From: a virus
Length of the DNA: 59,653 nt
Direction: 5' to 3' (one strand)
IMG/VR virus record: IMGVR_UViG_3300030685_000027
Location: 1-59,653 of that record
Shown here: positions 24,535-32,657 of the stretch, in pieces
Numbering within the stretch: the first letter of the stretch is position 1
How the letters are laid out: each line of letters opens with the position of its first letter
Translations under genes and position numbers: made by a program
The notes under the pieces: generated by a model
Database searches by the model: none
What the model saw: only the letters and a program-made list of their open reading frames with translations
What the model was told of the DNA's origin: nothing

Positions 24535-26306
24535 TTTTTACGTAATCCAGCATTTGAACCGAATGCAATGTCCATCATCTTACTGCTGTTTTTGTCTTCT
24601 GTGATCTTTAAGAGTCTCATATCTCCGAATACATGTTCCCAATCTTCACGTGATAATGATCCCAATCCTTTTAGATATCGTACAGCAGCAGGTTTTTTCA
24701 ACCTAGAATATGCTTCGAATTCTTTCATTGTGAAAAAATACTTCTTCTTTTTTGCTTCATCTACTGATAAAAGAGGGGTTTGCAATATGAATAGTTTCCC
24801 TTGTAGGATAACGTTTGGAAACCATTTGAAGAATAAGTTTATGACCAAAGATGCAATATGACCAAGACCATCAGGGTCAGCATCTGCTGATATGACGATT
24901 CTTTCATATTTACAGTTCCTATCGTTATCAGGTTCGATGCCTAAAATGTTCATCAAATCTATGATTTCCATGTTAGATGTCAAGTCTGATAATCTTCTAG
25001 CATTTTTTATCTTTCCCTTTAATGCATACACTGCATCAATTTTAGGGTCTCTTTTCTGTAAAATTGAACCCATAGCAGAACCTCCTTCTACAATATAGAG
25101 ATTCTTTGTTTTCATAGAAGGTGGAAAATACTTATCTGATATTTTAGACTTTTGAACACGTTTCTTAGTTTTCAAGTTACGCATATCTGAATCTCTTTCT
25201 GCTTCTGATATTTTACGTAAAATGTTATCGTAAATAGATGAGTTTCTAATTTCTCTTTTTATTCCAGGGAAGAAATTCTTTTCGAGGAGTGGAGATAATT
25301 CATTTCTAGAAGTAACAAATCTTGTCTTATTTTGATCACCGAAACTTACATATTTAGGTGGAAGATTTAACATGATAAACGATTCGTAAAATCTACCAGC
25401 TAATGGATTTTCATATACACTATTTACGTGGTCGAGTAATATACGTTGGTGAATTCCTGTACATTGTGCACTGTTAACAAAAGATACTGATCCACCTTGT
25501 GGATAACTTTCCCATAAGAAGAATGATCCGTATCTGTTTTCTACAGTGATAACGTCATCTGGTAAAAATTTGGCATTAACGTCAAGTGGTTGATCGTCAT
25601 AGAAACAAAGAAACTCTAGGTTGCTTATTTCCGGGTCATGCTTTTTCAAAAACTGTTTGAATAGCATGAGAGTATGAATATATTCTTTATCCCATTTACA
25701 ATTTTTGAACTTATCTTTACGAGGAGTAAAGGAAATTACAGTTCCGGTTTCATCTTTGGGCTTCTTTGGTGTATTAACAGTATTAACGCTTATGAATTTT
25801 TCCCAAGTTTGTTCGTATATCTCTTCAGCATTAACTGTTCTGATAGTAAAGTTATCGGCTAACATATTAACTACTGATGCGCCTACACCATTTGTTCCGA
25901 GTAAACTTTCAGCAGTTGTGTCATTATAGAAATTCGAACCTGCTCTAAGCATAGTCATTGCAGTTTCTACGTTTGATACTCCAGTTTTTTCATTTAGATG
26001 GGAAGCATTTATAAAACCACCTCCTGTATCTACTACTTTTACACGATTATCTTTACTGTAGAAATGAATTTCGATTCGCTTCATGAGACCTTTTTGACGT
26101 TTAGCTTCATCGAATGCATTATCGAGAATTTCATTCATCATTTTGTAAAATCCTACTGATATTTCTTTTATATCGTTTATGATCTTATCGTCTCTTACTA
26201 TTTGTACTTTCTCTTCTGACGCTTCAAGAGAACCCACATACATGGTAGGTCTAGTTAAAACGTGTTCAAAATCTGATAATGCAATAATTTTTTTATTCGC
26301 AGTCAT
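24519..26306 (-). CDS. 39: gp39-like type II DNA topoisomerase ATPase subunit (GyrB/ParE-like), unsplit
   Basis: 595 residues. The GHKL ATP site has E59 and N63 in MNEILDNAFDEA, VDTGGGF and GTNGVGASVVN. The Toprim part has IVEGGSAMGSI and SADADPDGLGH. In T4 the corresponding protein is split into gp39 and gp60; here ATPase, transducer and Toprim are in one chain. It pairs with the gp52-like subunit. All key residues look intact. Confidence 0.93.
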   Translation of the reverse strand: MTANKKIIALSDFEHVLTRPTMYVGSLEASEEKVQIVRDDKIINDIKEISVGFYKMMNEILDNAFDEAKRQKGLMKRIEIHFYSKDNRVKVVDTGGGFINASHLNEKTGVSNVETAMTMLRAGSNFYNDTTAESLLGTNGVGASVVNMLADNFTIRTVNAEEIYEQTWEKFISVNTVNTPKKPKDETGTVISFTPRKDKFKNCKWDKEYIHTLMLFKQFLKKHDPEISNLEFLCFYDDQPLDVNAKFLPDDVITVENRYGSFFLWESYPQGGSVSFVNSAQCTGIHQRILLDHVNSVYENPLAGRFYESFIMLNLPPKYVSFGDQNKTRFVTSRNELSPLLEKNFFPGIKREIRNSSIYDNILRKISEAERDSDMRNLKTKKRVQKSKISDKYFPPSMKTKNLYIVEGGSAMGSILQKRDPKIDAVYALKGKIKNARRLSDLTSNMEIIDLMNILGIEPDNDRNCKYERIVISADADPDGLGHIASLVINLFFKWFPNVILQGKLFILQTPLLSVDEAKKKKYFFTMKEFEAYSRLKKPAAVRYLKGLGSLSREDWEHVFGDMRLLKITEDKNSSKMMDIAFGSNAGLRKKWLQN

Positions 26307-26328
26307 AATTATTTATTTGTATTGAAAT

Positions 26329-26336
26329 ATAACAAA
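26329..26336 (-). promoter_or_regulatory. Early-type promoter motif TTTGTTAT before gp39
   Basis: The octamer on the minus strand ends 22 bases before the ATG; see the matching sites at 22858, 29715 and 44462. The rest of the 145-base gap holds only the inverted repeat at 26406-26434. Confidence 0.4.
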
Positions 26337-26405
26337 AAATGAATATGCGTAAACATTTTTGTAATTCAAATTTTTATATTCAGAACATTAAAATGGTTCA
26401 TATGA

Positions 26406-26434
26406 CATTGGGAGAATTATTAATTCTCCCAATG
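26406..26434 (-). terminator. Inverted repeat after the 26.4-29.1 kb operon
   Basis: Perfect 14-bp arms (CATTGGGAGAATTA and complement) with nearly no loop, 18 bases past the stop at 26452. There is no U tract on the minus strand, so termination is likely but not certain. Confidence 0.6.
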
Positions 26435-26451
26435 TATTTCATAACGTGTTC

Positions 26452-26907
26452 TTATTTACTGTAAACAAGAAAGTGATCATTTAAATCAACTACTCCTTTT
26501 CTTTTTCGTAGTCCGTATTTTTTCACATCTCCAATAGCTTCTTCTATTTCCTTTGTGTCAATATATCTATCATTATTTAATGATGCTATTGCATAGAATA
26601 TATCGGCAGTTTTAGCCATGTCATCAGAATCGATTTCTAGAAATTCTTTTACCCATTCTGCATCATCTACTTCACGTATTTTTCCGTGTTCAAGAGTATA
26701 AATGCCTAATTCTTCTCCGTCATCGTCTTGTAATATAATCTGAAAATCAAAGTCTGGAAATTTCCCTTTCATAATTTCCAATGTACTGTCGACAAATTTA
26801 TAGTTCACGACATCAGAAACTGTAGCAGAGAATTTAGTTGTGATATATGACTTTGGTGCTTGAAAAGCTTCATTTATAAAAGCCTCGAAGAGCTTAACAT
26901 GTTTCAT
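26452..26907 (-). CDS. Putative internal capsid protein with capsid-targeting N-terminus
   Basis: The frame opens at 26925, but the ATG at 26907 gives MKHVKLFEAFINE followed by Ala. This has the same length and pattern as six other genes, M..[FY]xx[FY][ILV][NSA]E, the T4 type of capsid-targeting peptide cut by the prohead protease after the Glu. The mature domain (about 138 residues) is alpha/beta with an acidic centre (QDDDGEELGIYTLE). The upstream gene ends in an ATGA overlap with the longer start, so either start is possible. Function of the body unknown. Confidence 0.7.
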   Translation of the reverse strand: MKHVKLFEAFINEAFQAPKSYITTKFSATVSDVVNYKFVDSTLEIMKGKFPDFDFQIILQDDDGEELGIYTLEHGKIREVDDAEWVKEFLEIDSDDMAKTADIFYAIASLNNDRYIDTKEIEEAIGDVKKYGLRKRKGVVDLNDHFLVYSK

Positions 26908-26921
26908 AGTATTTCTTTTTT

Positions 26922-27761
26922 TCATAAATTAACGTCTAGCTCTCTAATTTGTTCACCTTTTTCTTTGATGACTTTACCAATGTTTGTTATATTGACAGTA
27001 TCATACCACAAAGGCGTTTTGGTCTTGCTATTCAATGATACGTACAGTCCATTTAAACCTACATATTGAACCAAAGATTTTCCATCGTATTGGATTCTAT
27101 TCGCAATAAGATTTCCGTCTTTATATGACAGTCTATAGAGATCATCATTAAGCTTGACCATGTTAGAATTTGTCTCTTTACGTTCAAGATTATTTACACC
27201 TTTGATATATGCAGCGTATAGATTTCGTTTACCGTTATCTAATTTATTGCCGTATATTAGTACTACACCTCCAGTTGTATAACTTACACTTTCTAATAAA
27301 TGATCGTAAGTATCTAACGCTCTGATAATCTTTTTATTTCCTTGATATTCACGTCTAATAGACTTTGAAATTTCAAGATTCATTTTCACGAGCAAATCTC
27401 CTGATTCCCATGATTGGTCAGTATCACCAATATCTTCTGGTTTAAAGTCACTTGCCCATGCCATAATAGCTTCATCATCTACATCTTCATACTCTTCTTC
27501 ATCATCTCTATCGCGTACAGCTTTTAGAGTATATTTATGAAGTTCTTCATCAGCTATATACGCAGCATAAAGTTGATGATCATCTAAATTTTTAAGGATA
27601 GCAAGAGACTTGTAATCACTTACTACAACTTTAAATTTTATACGATCAGCATTCTTTTTGTCCTCTATCCAATCTTCATCTCTTGAAAATTCAATTTCGG
27701 GTTCTAACCATGGCTCATCATGTTTTTCTGAGATGAAGTTATCGAATGTTTTAAGTTTCAT
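26922..27761 (-). CDS. Putative internal capsid protein with capsid-targeting N-terminus
   Basis: 279 residues starting MKLKTFDNFISE followed by Lys, matching the shared capsid-targeting pattern. The body is acidic first (DDEEEYEDVDDEAIMAW) and beta-rich later, with GGVVLIYGNKLDNGKRNLYAAYIKG. AAYI-type strands occur twice (LYAAYIADEE and LYAAYIKGVN), suggesting a repeated unit. No enzyme motif is seen. Co-transcribed with similar genes on both sides. Confidence 0.7.
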   Translation of the reverse strand: MKLKTFDNFISEKHDEPWLEPEIEFSRDEDWIEDKKNADRIKFKVVVSDYKSLAILKNLDDHQLYAAYIADEELHKYTLKAVRDRDDEEEYEDVDDEAIMAWASDFKPEDIGDTDQSWESGDLLVKMNLEISKSIRREYQGNKKIIRALDTYDHLLESVSYTTGGVVLIYGNKLDNGKRNLYAAYIKGVNNLERKETNSNMVKLNDDLYRLSYKDGNLIANRIQYDGKSLVQYVGLNGLYVSLNSKTKTPLWYDTVNITNIGKVIKEKGEQIRELDVNL

Positions 27762-28047
27762 TATAATGAAAAAATTTGTCGAATCTTATTAGTTGATAAT
27801 GCGAGCCATGTTCTGGATAGATGAATACTCCAGATTTATTGACCATAATAACATCGTAGAAATTAAATTCTATCTTTTCTGGTACCATATCTCTTATAGT
27901 ACGAACACATGAACATTTATGACCTAATACACCACAGTGATTACCATGAAGTATAGTTACTAGCTTAGTTTTCAGCTGTTCATCAGTTAATAGAAATAAA
28001 TCTTCAAATATGCTTTGTCCACACTCGGCATCTTTCAAATCTTCCAT
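27751..28047 (-). CDS. Hypothetical protein, 98 aa, Cys/His-rich
   Basis: Contains HGNHCGVLGHKCSCVRT, a possible zinc-binding knuckle, then IEFNFYDVIMVNKSGVFIYPEHG. It overlaps the downstream capsid-type gene by 11 bases. It does not carry the capsid-targeting N-terminus. Family unknown. Confidence 0.6.
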   Translation of the reverse strand: MEDLKDAECGQSIFEDLFLLTDEQLKTKLVTILHGNHCGVLGHKCSCVRTIRDMVPEKIEFNFYDVIMVNKSGVFIYPEHGSHYQLIRFDKFFHYNET

Positions 28048-28052
28048 AGTTG

Positions 28053-28295
28053 TTACGAATTGCGTATCATGTCAACGAATACTGTGTATCTATTTGTTTC
28101 TTCTCCTTCTTTACCGTCTGGTGATTTAAATGAATATTTGACTAATACATCTGGTGTAATTGCATTTGCATCAATGTAGATATCCTTAACAGATAATTTG
28201 CTGCCTTTTTTCGAAACATACATTTTGCCTGATTCTATTAATCCAAATCCCTCTGTTTCATAGAGCTTGCCTATGTTATTTGCGTAAGTTTTCAT
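28053..28295 (-). CDS. Hypothetical protein, 80 aa
   Basis: Begins MKTYANNIGKLYETEGFG, which partly resembles the capsid-targeting pattern (KLYETE) but lacks the [FY][ILV]xE end. The remainder is a small beta-rich domain (KMYVSKKGSKLSVKDIYID). It lies within the run of capsid-type genes. Function unknown. Confidence 0.6.
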   Translation of the reverse strand: MKTYANNIGKLYETEGFGLIESGKMYVSKKGSKLSVKDIYIDANAITPDVLVKYSFKSPDGKEGEETNRYTVFVDMIRNS

Positions 28296-28310
28296 TCGTA
28301 TTTTTATTTT

Positions 28311-29144
28311 TTATTCTTCGTCTTCGTCTTGAAGCATTTGAGCTGCCATAAAGATGTCTTTTAATAGATCGATGTCTTTTATGTCTCTTCTTTTTGCATA
28401 TTCTTCACATTCTTGGTATGAATCTGGTAATTCAGCACCATAGAAATCGAACATGTCTTGTGCCATATCGTCTATATCATCTTTTGATTCAAAAAGATTA
28501 TCTACGATAAAGTAATCTAAACTTTCATTTTGTTTAGAGCCTGATGCAAGTTCAGTATTTTTCTTTAACCAGTTAAGTGCTCTACCTGCACTATATTTTA
28601 GAATCTTTATGAATTTTTCTGCCATTTCATCGATAGTAAAATCAGTATCAGCTTTCAGTTTATAACCATAATCATTGTCATTAACTTTGATGAAATACTG
28701 ATCGTTTTTAACCCCGACTGGTACTACTTTAAATTCTTTTACAGATTCTGATTCATTAAGCAGTTTCAATATCTTTTCAAGCTCTATCTTTTTACCGAAT
28801 AGTCTTGAAATCTTACCTACTATTGCCCATTCACCTTCAATGTTTTCAATTTTATATGACTCGGTAAGTGAAGGAGAACTTTTAGCTTTCCATGCTGAAT
28901 CTAATTGTTTTTTAGCATCAGTTACTTTAGTGCTATCTACATTTAGTCTTTTAAACCATTTATCTTCACCGTACTTTTTATCTAAGAGAGCTGATACCTG
29001 ATCATCTGACATAGCAGATGTTATACCCAACTCAGCATCCTTTTTTATATCTATCCTGTACTGATCTCCAGTACTAGGAATGAGGATTACATTAACAAAT
29101 TCTGCTTCATTAATGTAATCCTCATATAACTTCACATATCCCAT
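28311..29144 (-). CDS. Putative internal capsid protein with capsid-targeting N-terminus
   Basis: 277 residues. MGYVKLYEDYINE followed by Ala fits the shared capsid-targeting pattern. The long acidic body contains a beta-rich centre (YFIKVNDNDYGYKLKADTD) and a C-terminal helix ending in DEDEE. A GATATATA late-promoter-like site lies 19 bases upstream of the start, so this gene probably heads the late operon running to 26452. Confidence 0.7.
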   Translation of the reverse strand: MGYVKLYEDYINEAEFVNVILIPSTGDQYRIDIKKDAELGITSAMSDDQVSALLDKKYGEDKWFKRLNVDSTKVTDAKKQLDSAWKAKSSPSLTESYKIENIEGEWAIVGKISRLFGKKIELEKILKLLNESESVKEFKVVPVGVKNDQYFIKVNDNDYGYKLKADTDFTIDEMAEKFIKILKYSAGRALNWLKKNTELASGSKQNESLDYFIVDNLFESKDDIDDMAQDMFDFYGAELPDSYQECEEYAKRRDIKDIDLLKDIFMAAQMLQDEDEE

Positions 29145-29163
29145 TGATATAATTTATTTTGAA

Positions 29164-29171
29164 TATATATC
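29164..29171 (-). promoter_or_regulatory. Late-promoter-like GATATATA site
   Basis: Minus-strand GATATATA ends 19 bases before the ATG of the capsid-type gene at 29144. One of eight such sites. Confidence 0.5.
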
Positions 29172-29189
29172 TTGCTGTGCAAATTGTTG

Positions 29190-29693
29190 CTAAAGAAGAA
29201 TAACTGTTGTATCTACTCCTTTTTCGACTAGTTCATCTTTTATAATTTGTTCGATGATATCCCAATTTCCACCTGCTAGGCCTGCTCCTATTTTTGGTAG
29301 TTGTACACTGTAATTTTCATACAATGCTTCTTGACAGATAGTTTGCATTCCTTTTCGAATTGCATCATATCTAATTGGAGCATTTCCAAATTCATCAAAG
29401 CCAATGCTTCTTTGACCCAGAATATTTACTATATACCCTTCATCGATTTTTACGAATTGAGCTTCTCCAAGTTTCCATTCTACAGGTAAATCTCTATCGT
29501 CTACATAAGATATTCCTAGAAAAGAGGTATTGTACCATCTTCTATATTCTTCTCTTGATTGTGGATATCTATTTGCAAGTGGAATAACGAAACCAGCTCC
29601 CCAACCTCCAATATCGTTGCAACAATGAGTAATAATTACTCTTTCAGAAAGAGGTAATGTTGCATCACCTGTAATGTATTTAAGTTGATTCAT
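29190..29693 (-). CDS. Macro-domain protein (ADP-ribose / ADP-ribosyl binding)
   Basis: 167 residues forming a single macro domain. ITGDATLPLSERVIITHCCND starts the fold, GGWGAGFVIPLANRYP is the substrate loop, and LPKIGAGLAGGNWDII is the glycine-rich phosphate loop. The layout resembles Poa1p/TARG1-type members, which hydrolyse ADP-ribose 1''-phosphate or remove ADP-ribose from proteins or DNA. In a phage it could reverse host ADP-ribosylation-based defence or recycle ADP-ribose made by NAD cleavage; this is inference. The TTTGTTAT motif lies 21 bases upstream. Confidence 0.85.
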   Translation of the reverse strand: MNQLKYITGDATLPLSERVIITHCCNDIGGWGAGFVIPLANRYPQSREEYRRWYNTSFLGISYVDDRDLPVEWKLGEAQFVKIDEGYIVNILGQRSIGFDEFGNAPIRYDAIRKGMQTICQEALYENYSVQLPKIGAGLAGGNWDIIEQIIKDELVEKGVDTTVILL

Positions 29694-29714
29694 ATAGAAT
29701 GTGTTTATTTTAAA

Positions 29715-29722
29715 ATAACAAA
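29715..29722 (-). promoter_or_regulatory. Early-type promoter motif TTTGTTAT before the macro-domain gene
   Basis: The octamer is 21 bases from the ATG, matching the spacing seen at 22858, 26329 and 44462. Confidence 0.4.
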
Positions 29723-29739
29723 TCTTTATTCTGAATAAA

Positions 29740-30003
29740 CTATTCTACCAATTTCTTTTTATACACATCAAATCTATCTATATGTCGTGGAAGCTCGCTA
29801 GTCAATAGTTTGAATAAACTGTATACTCCTGCTTCGTATGGTTCAAGATACGTTTTGCCTAAATTTTTGTAATAGACTTCCAAAAATTGTTTTGTACCGT
29901 AACATGGTATGGCACAGAGTGCTCTTGCTTCATCTTCCGATAAAGTAAGAGTCACTGTTAATTTCAATTCAGATGTTGATTTTATGCTTGAAGTTTCCAT
30001 CAT
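29740..30003 (-). CDS. Hypothetical protein, 87 aa
   Basis: Begins with a Ser/Thr-rich strand (KSTSELKLTVTLTL) then SEDEARALCAIPCYGTKQFLEVYYKNLG, a helix with two Cys. This style of LTLSEDEA-type protein recurs in phages without known function. It overlaps the polymerase N-half stop by four bases (ATGA) and lies downstream of it. Confidence 0.6.
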   Translation of the reverse strand: MMETSSIKSTSELKLTVTLTLSEDEARALCAIPCYGTKQFLEVYYKNLGKTYLEPYEAGVYSLFKLLTSELPRHIDRFDVYKKKLVE

Positions 30004-31382
30004 TTTTCCTTTAGTAATTGTTTTAGTTGATCAACTTCTTTTTCTATAGCAAATCCACATTTTTTAGCTTCTTTACGTAATCCATAAAAGTTAGCAAGCA
30101 TGGCTCTCATTAATGAATCTTTAGAATTATCGAATACTGCACCTGAAGCAGTTTTGATCCAATTTTTGTCTTCTGGAATATCTATTCCTTTTCCCATAAA
30201 TGATTCTGGAGATATATTCCATTGTCTCATAGTAGAAGGATATAGTGATGCAAAGTCAAAAGTAGCTAAATATTGAAATAGTCCTTTTTTAGGGTCTTTT
30301 ACATATGCACCTTCAAATGATTGATCTTTCGATCCTTTTTTCACTTCTGCTATAACTCTTTTTCGTTTGTAGAACTCTCTAATCATGATAGCTTCTGTCA
30401 TCCAAATCGGTGAGAATGCTTTTTGAGATTCTACTTGTGTAACATTTCCTAACATTAAGAAAGTTTGAAGAGTCTTAATTTTTCTGTCAATTTGATACAC
30501 CAAGTAAGTATCGACAGCATTGTAAAACATGTAAGTTTCTGGATCGTTATGATACAAATCCATAAGTGATCCGTTATATTGAATTTTCTGAATACCCAAT
30601 ACTGCTTTACCTACGGTGTCAAGTTTAAAGTTATCTTTAATCTTTACTACTCTATCCCATTTCTTATACAAGTCCAAATAATCGACAACGATTTTATGCT
30701 GTGGTAATTGATCGTCGCCTTTCATTGTTCTACTTGGTGAACATGTAGAAGGATCAATATTCAATCTTTTACATCTGTTAATCAAGAACTTCCAGTCAAA
30801 GTTTATAAAGTTCCATCCTGTAATAAGTGGGGCTTCTCTGAACCATTTACCGAATAATGTTATCAGTAATTCAGACTCTGATTTGAAATGAATATATTGA
30901 ATTGATGCATTTGGATCGTAATCTTTTAAATGTTCTCTATATCGTCTTTCGATATTCTGTTGTTGCTGAATAGTTAACTCTTTTGTTCCAAGTACAGTAG
31001 TGGCACCTCTTGAATTTACTAATGCTACTGCGGTAACTTTAGTAGCTGCTATAGCAGGATCGGGAAAATCATCTTCAACTTCAACCTCGATATCACAAAA
31101 CCATGATTCAGGAGCATTAAATTCGTATATTTCTTTCAGATATTCTGGACCTAAAGCAGTCATAAATTCTTCAATTCTGAATCTATTTAGCCAGTTAGCT
31201 CTAGTTTTCTTTACGGGCTTACCATCCCATGTATGATAGTAAGGATCTGCTCTTTCGGAACCTGCTAGTTCCCATTTGTACTTTTCAGTTCGTGGAATAG
31301 CAATATCTTTAAATGCTACTTTACCGTCTTTACCGAAATGTGATACTCTTAATGTATCATTTATTTGTTCTATATCGATCAT
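30000..31382 (-). CDS. 43: Family B DNA polymerase, N-terminal half (exonuclease and palm motif A)
   Basis: 460 residues equivalent to the first part of T4 gp43. The exonuclease motifs are FCDIEVE (D97, E99), WNFINFDWKF near 202 and YNAVDTYLVYQI near 288. The palm motif A DFASLYPSTMRQWN lies near 373-387. The chain ends soon after, in a helical segment KEVDQLKQLLKEK with no intein-like residues. Motifs B and C are on a separate gene at 17186-18367. The two must associate to form an active polymerase. Both ends are tightly packed (ATGA with the 87-residue gene), so a sequencing error is unlikely. Confidence 0.93.
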   Translation of the reverse strand: MIDIEQINDTLRVSHFGKDGKVAFKDIAIPRTEKYKWELAGSERADPYYHTWDGKPVKKTRANWLNRFRIEEFMTALGPEYLKEIYEFNAPESWFCDIEVEVEDDFPDPAIAATKVTAVALVNSRGATTVLGTKELTIQQQQNIERRYREHLKDYDPNASIQYIHFKSESELLITLFGKWFREAPLITGWNFINFDWKFLINRCKRLNIDPSTCSPSRTMKGDDQLPQHKIVVDYLDLYKKWDRVVKIKDNFKLDTVGKAVLGIQKIQYNGSLMDLYHNDPETYMFYNAVDTYLVYQIDRKIKTLQTFLMLGNVTQVESQKAFSPIWMTEAIMIREFYKRKRVIAEVKKGSKDQSFEGAYVKDPKKGLFQYLATFDFASLYPSTMRQWNISPESFMGKGIDIPEDKNWIKTASGAVFDNSKDSLMRAMLANFYGLRKEAKKCGFAIEKEVDQLKQLLKEK

Positions 31383-31390
31383 CTTAAAAA

Positions 31391-31834
31391 TTATTTAGTA
31401 CCTGTTGAACCGAAACCACCTGCTCCTCTTTCTGAAGATTGGCCTGCATATAATTCTGCGAGTGAAGTAGATTCTTCTATATCGTCATATGCAACATCTA
31501 ATAAAAGGAATTGTACAATTTTATCTCCAGGTTCTATTGTTATTGGCGAATCTGATAGATTTGTAAGATGTAAATGTACTTCACCTTCATAATCTTCATC
31601 TACTACACATGCACCTACTTGTAATTTCTTTTTAGTAGCAACACCAGATTTGTTGAATGCAACAAGTGCTTTACCAGTTGGAACATTTACATGTATTCCA
31701 CTTGGAATATTTATGTCTTTGTGTGGAAATACTACTACAGGGATGAAATCATTAGGCACAAAAAAATCTAATCCAGCGGATTGTTTAGTACCACGACGTG
31801 GTGTTTTTACGTCTTTTACTTTAAATATCTTCAT
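31391..31834 (-). CDS. dut: dUTPase (trimeric, dUTP diphosphatase)
   Basis: 147 residues with the five trimeric dUTPase motifs in order: AGLDFFVP, FNKSGVATKK, GACVVDEDYEGEV, EPGDKIVQFLLL and the C-terminal RGAGGFGSTG. It converts dUTP to dUMP and PPi, preventing uracil incorporation and supplying dTMP precursors. It lies eight bases upstream of the polymerase N-half. Confidence 0.95.
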   Translation of the reverse strand: MKIFKVKDVKTPRRGTKQSAGLDFFVPNDFIPVVVFPHKDINIPSGIHVNVPTGKALVAFNKSGVATKKKLQVGACVVDEDYEGEVHLHLTNLSDSPITIEPGDKIVQFLLLDVAYDDIEESTSLAELYAGQSSERGAGGFGSTGTK

Positions 31835-31890
31835 ATATTAATCATTTTGCCTTTTTAGTAATTTTATTCAATATGTTCTGAAAACACACA

Positions 31891-31917
31891 AAAGGGACAC
31901 TGGATTAGTGTCCCTTT
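31891..31917 (-). terminator. Hairpin terminator between capsid-type gene and dUTPase
   Basis: Perfect 11-bp inverted repeat (AAAGGGACACT) with a 5-base loop; minus strand continues TTTTGTGTGTTTT. It lies in the 134-base gap past the stop at 31969. Confidence 0.8.
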
Positions 31918-31968
31918 CTTGAAAAAGCCCTCTAAGTGTGCATCAAAATGAGAGGCATAGAAAGCGTT

Positions 31969-32454
31969 TTATGATTTTTTGAATACCAATTTAGCTTTTG
32001 TAGATAAACCTGTCAAAAGTTTTGCCAATTCTTTACCTGGCTCACCAAGTTCTCCATCTTCTAATTTAAGAAGAATTCCTTTTAGTATTAAGTAAGATAC
32101 TCCACCTATTACAGCACCTGCTGCGGTAGCGGTTAATGCAACCAGCGAATTTGTCAATAGACTAGTTAGAGCAGCTACATCTTCATTAGCTTCTACTTCT
32201 ACTTGTTCACCTTTACTTGCTAATTCTTTAATCCAAGAAGCAAATTTCTTACCTTTATCTCCAAGTTTTCCTGCTTCAAGTTGTTTGAATGCTTCATTAG
32301 CAGACTTTGCAGCAGCAATTGATATACCAGCAGCAGCTGTACCAGTAACAATACTCTTAATAATTGGAACAACTTTGTCAACTAACGCGCTTTCATTAAG
32401 TGCTTCGTTATTAAGATTTTCATTTACGAAATCATCGTATCTTTTAATTTTCAT
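31969..32454 (-). CDS. Putative internal capsid protein with two hydrophobic segments and an internal repeat
   Basis: 161 residues. MKIKRYDDFVNE fits the capsid-targeting pattern. Residues about 32-50 and 96-125 are hydrophobic, Ala/Gly-rich and long enough to cross a membrane. Each is followed by a similar charged block (QLEAGKLGDKGKKFASWI and KLEDGELGEPGKELAKLL), so the mature protein is a duplication. A capsid-packed membrane-active protein could help DNA entry or alter the host membrane; this is a prediction. It is followed by a terminator and preceded by the four-hairpin element. Confidence 0.7.
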   Translation of the reverse strand: MKIKRYDDFVNENLNNEALNESALVDKVVPIIKSIVTGTAAAGISIAAAKSANEAFKQLEAGKLGDKGKKFASWIKELASKGEQVEVEANEDVAALTSLLTNSLVALTATAAGAVIGGVSYLILKGILLKLEDGELGEPGKELAKLLTGLSTKAKLVFKKS

Positions 32455-32560
32455 TTTTTGTAACTTTTATTTTGTTATTTCAGAACTTTTGCCGACGATG
32501 AATACAATAATTATCGGATCATTTAGTGGTAAAGTATGCTATTTAAGACTTAGATAATAA

Positions 32561-32646
32561 ACCCAATCTCGTAAATTGGGTACGCATCTTAAGGCAATGC
32601 GATTGAGAGAACAAGTCTCATGCCACGTCCTTTACTCTTTGAGTAA
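32561..32646. ncRNA. Array of four tight hairpins in an intergenic gap
   Basis: In the 203-base gap between genes ending at 32658 and starting at 32454, four hairpins follow one another. They are 7 bp with a 7-base loop (32561-32581), 5 bp with a 9-base loop (32583-32601), 5 bp with a 7-base loop (32604-32620) and 6 bp with a 3-base loop (32632-32646). It has no T tract like a simple terminator. The order recalls tRNA arms, but no acceptor stem or T loop was found. It could be a structured RNA, leader or packaging/replication signal; the strand is uncertain. Confidence 0.5.
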
Positions 32647-32657
32647 TGACAATTAAA

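Noticed and set aside
30000-31382. Split intein or frameshift explaining the polymerase halves
   Set aside because: No Cys/Ser/Thr splice junction or intein block at either junction, and the halves are 12 kb apart with overlapping neighbours.
31921-31968. Second hairpin downstream of the capsid-type gene (CCTCT/AGAGG)
   Set aside because: Only five base pairs with a long loop; the 31891 hairpin explains termination better.
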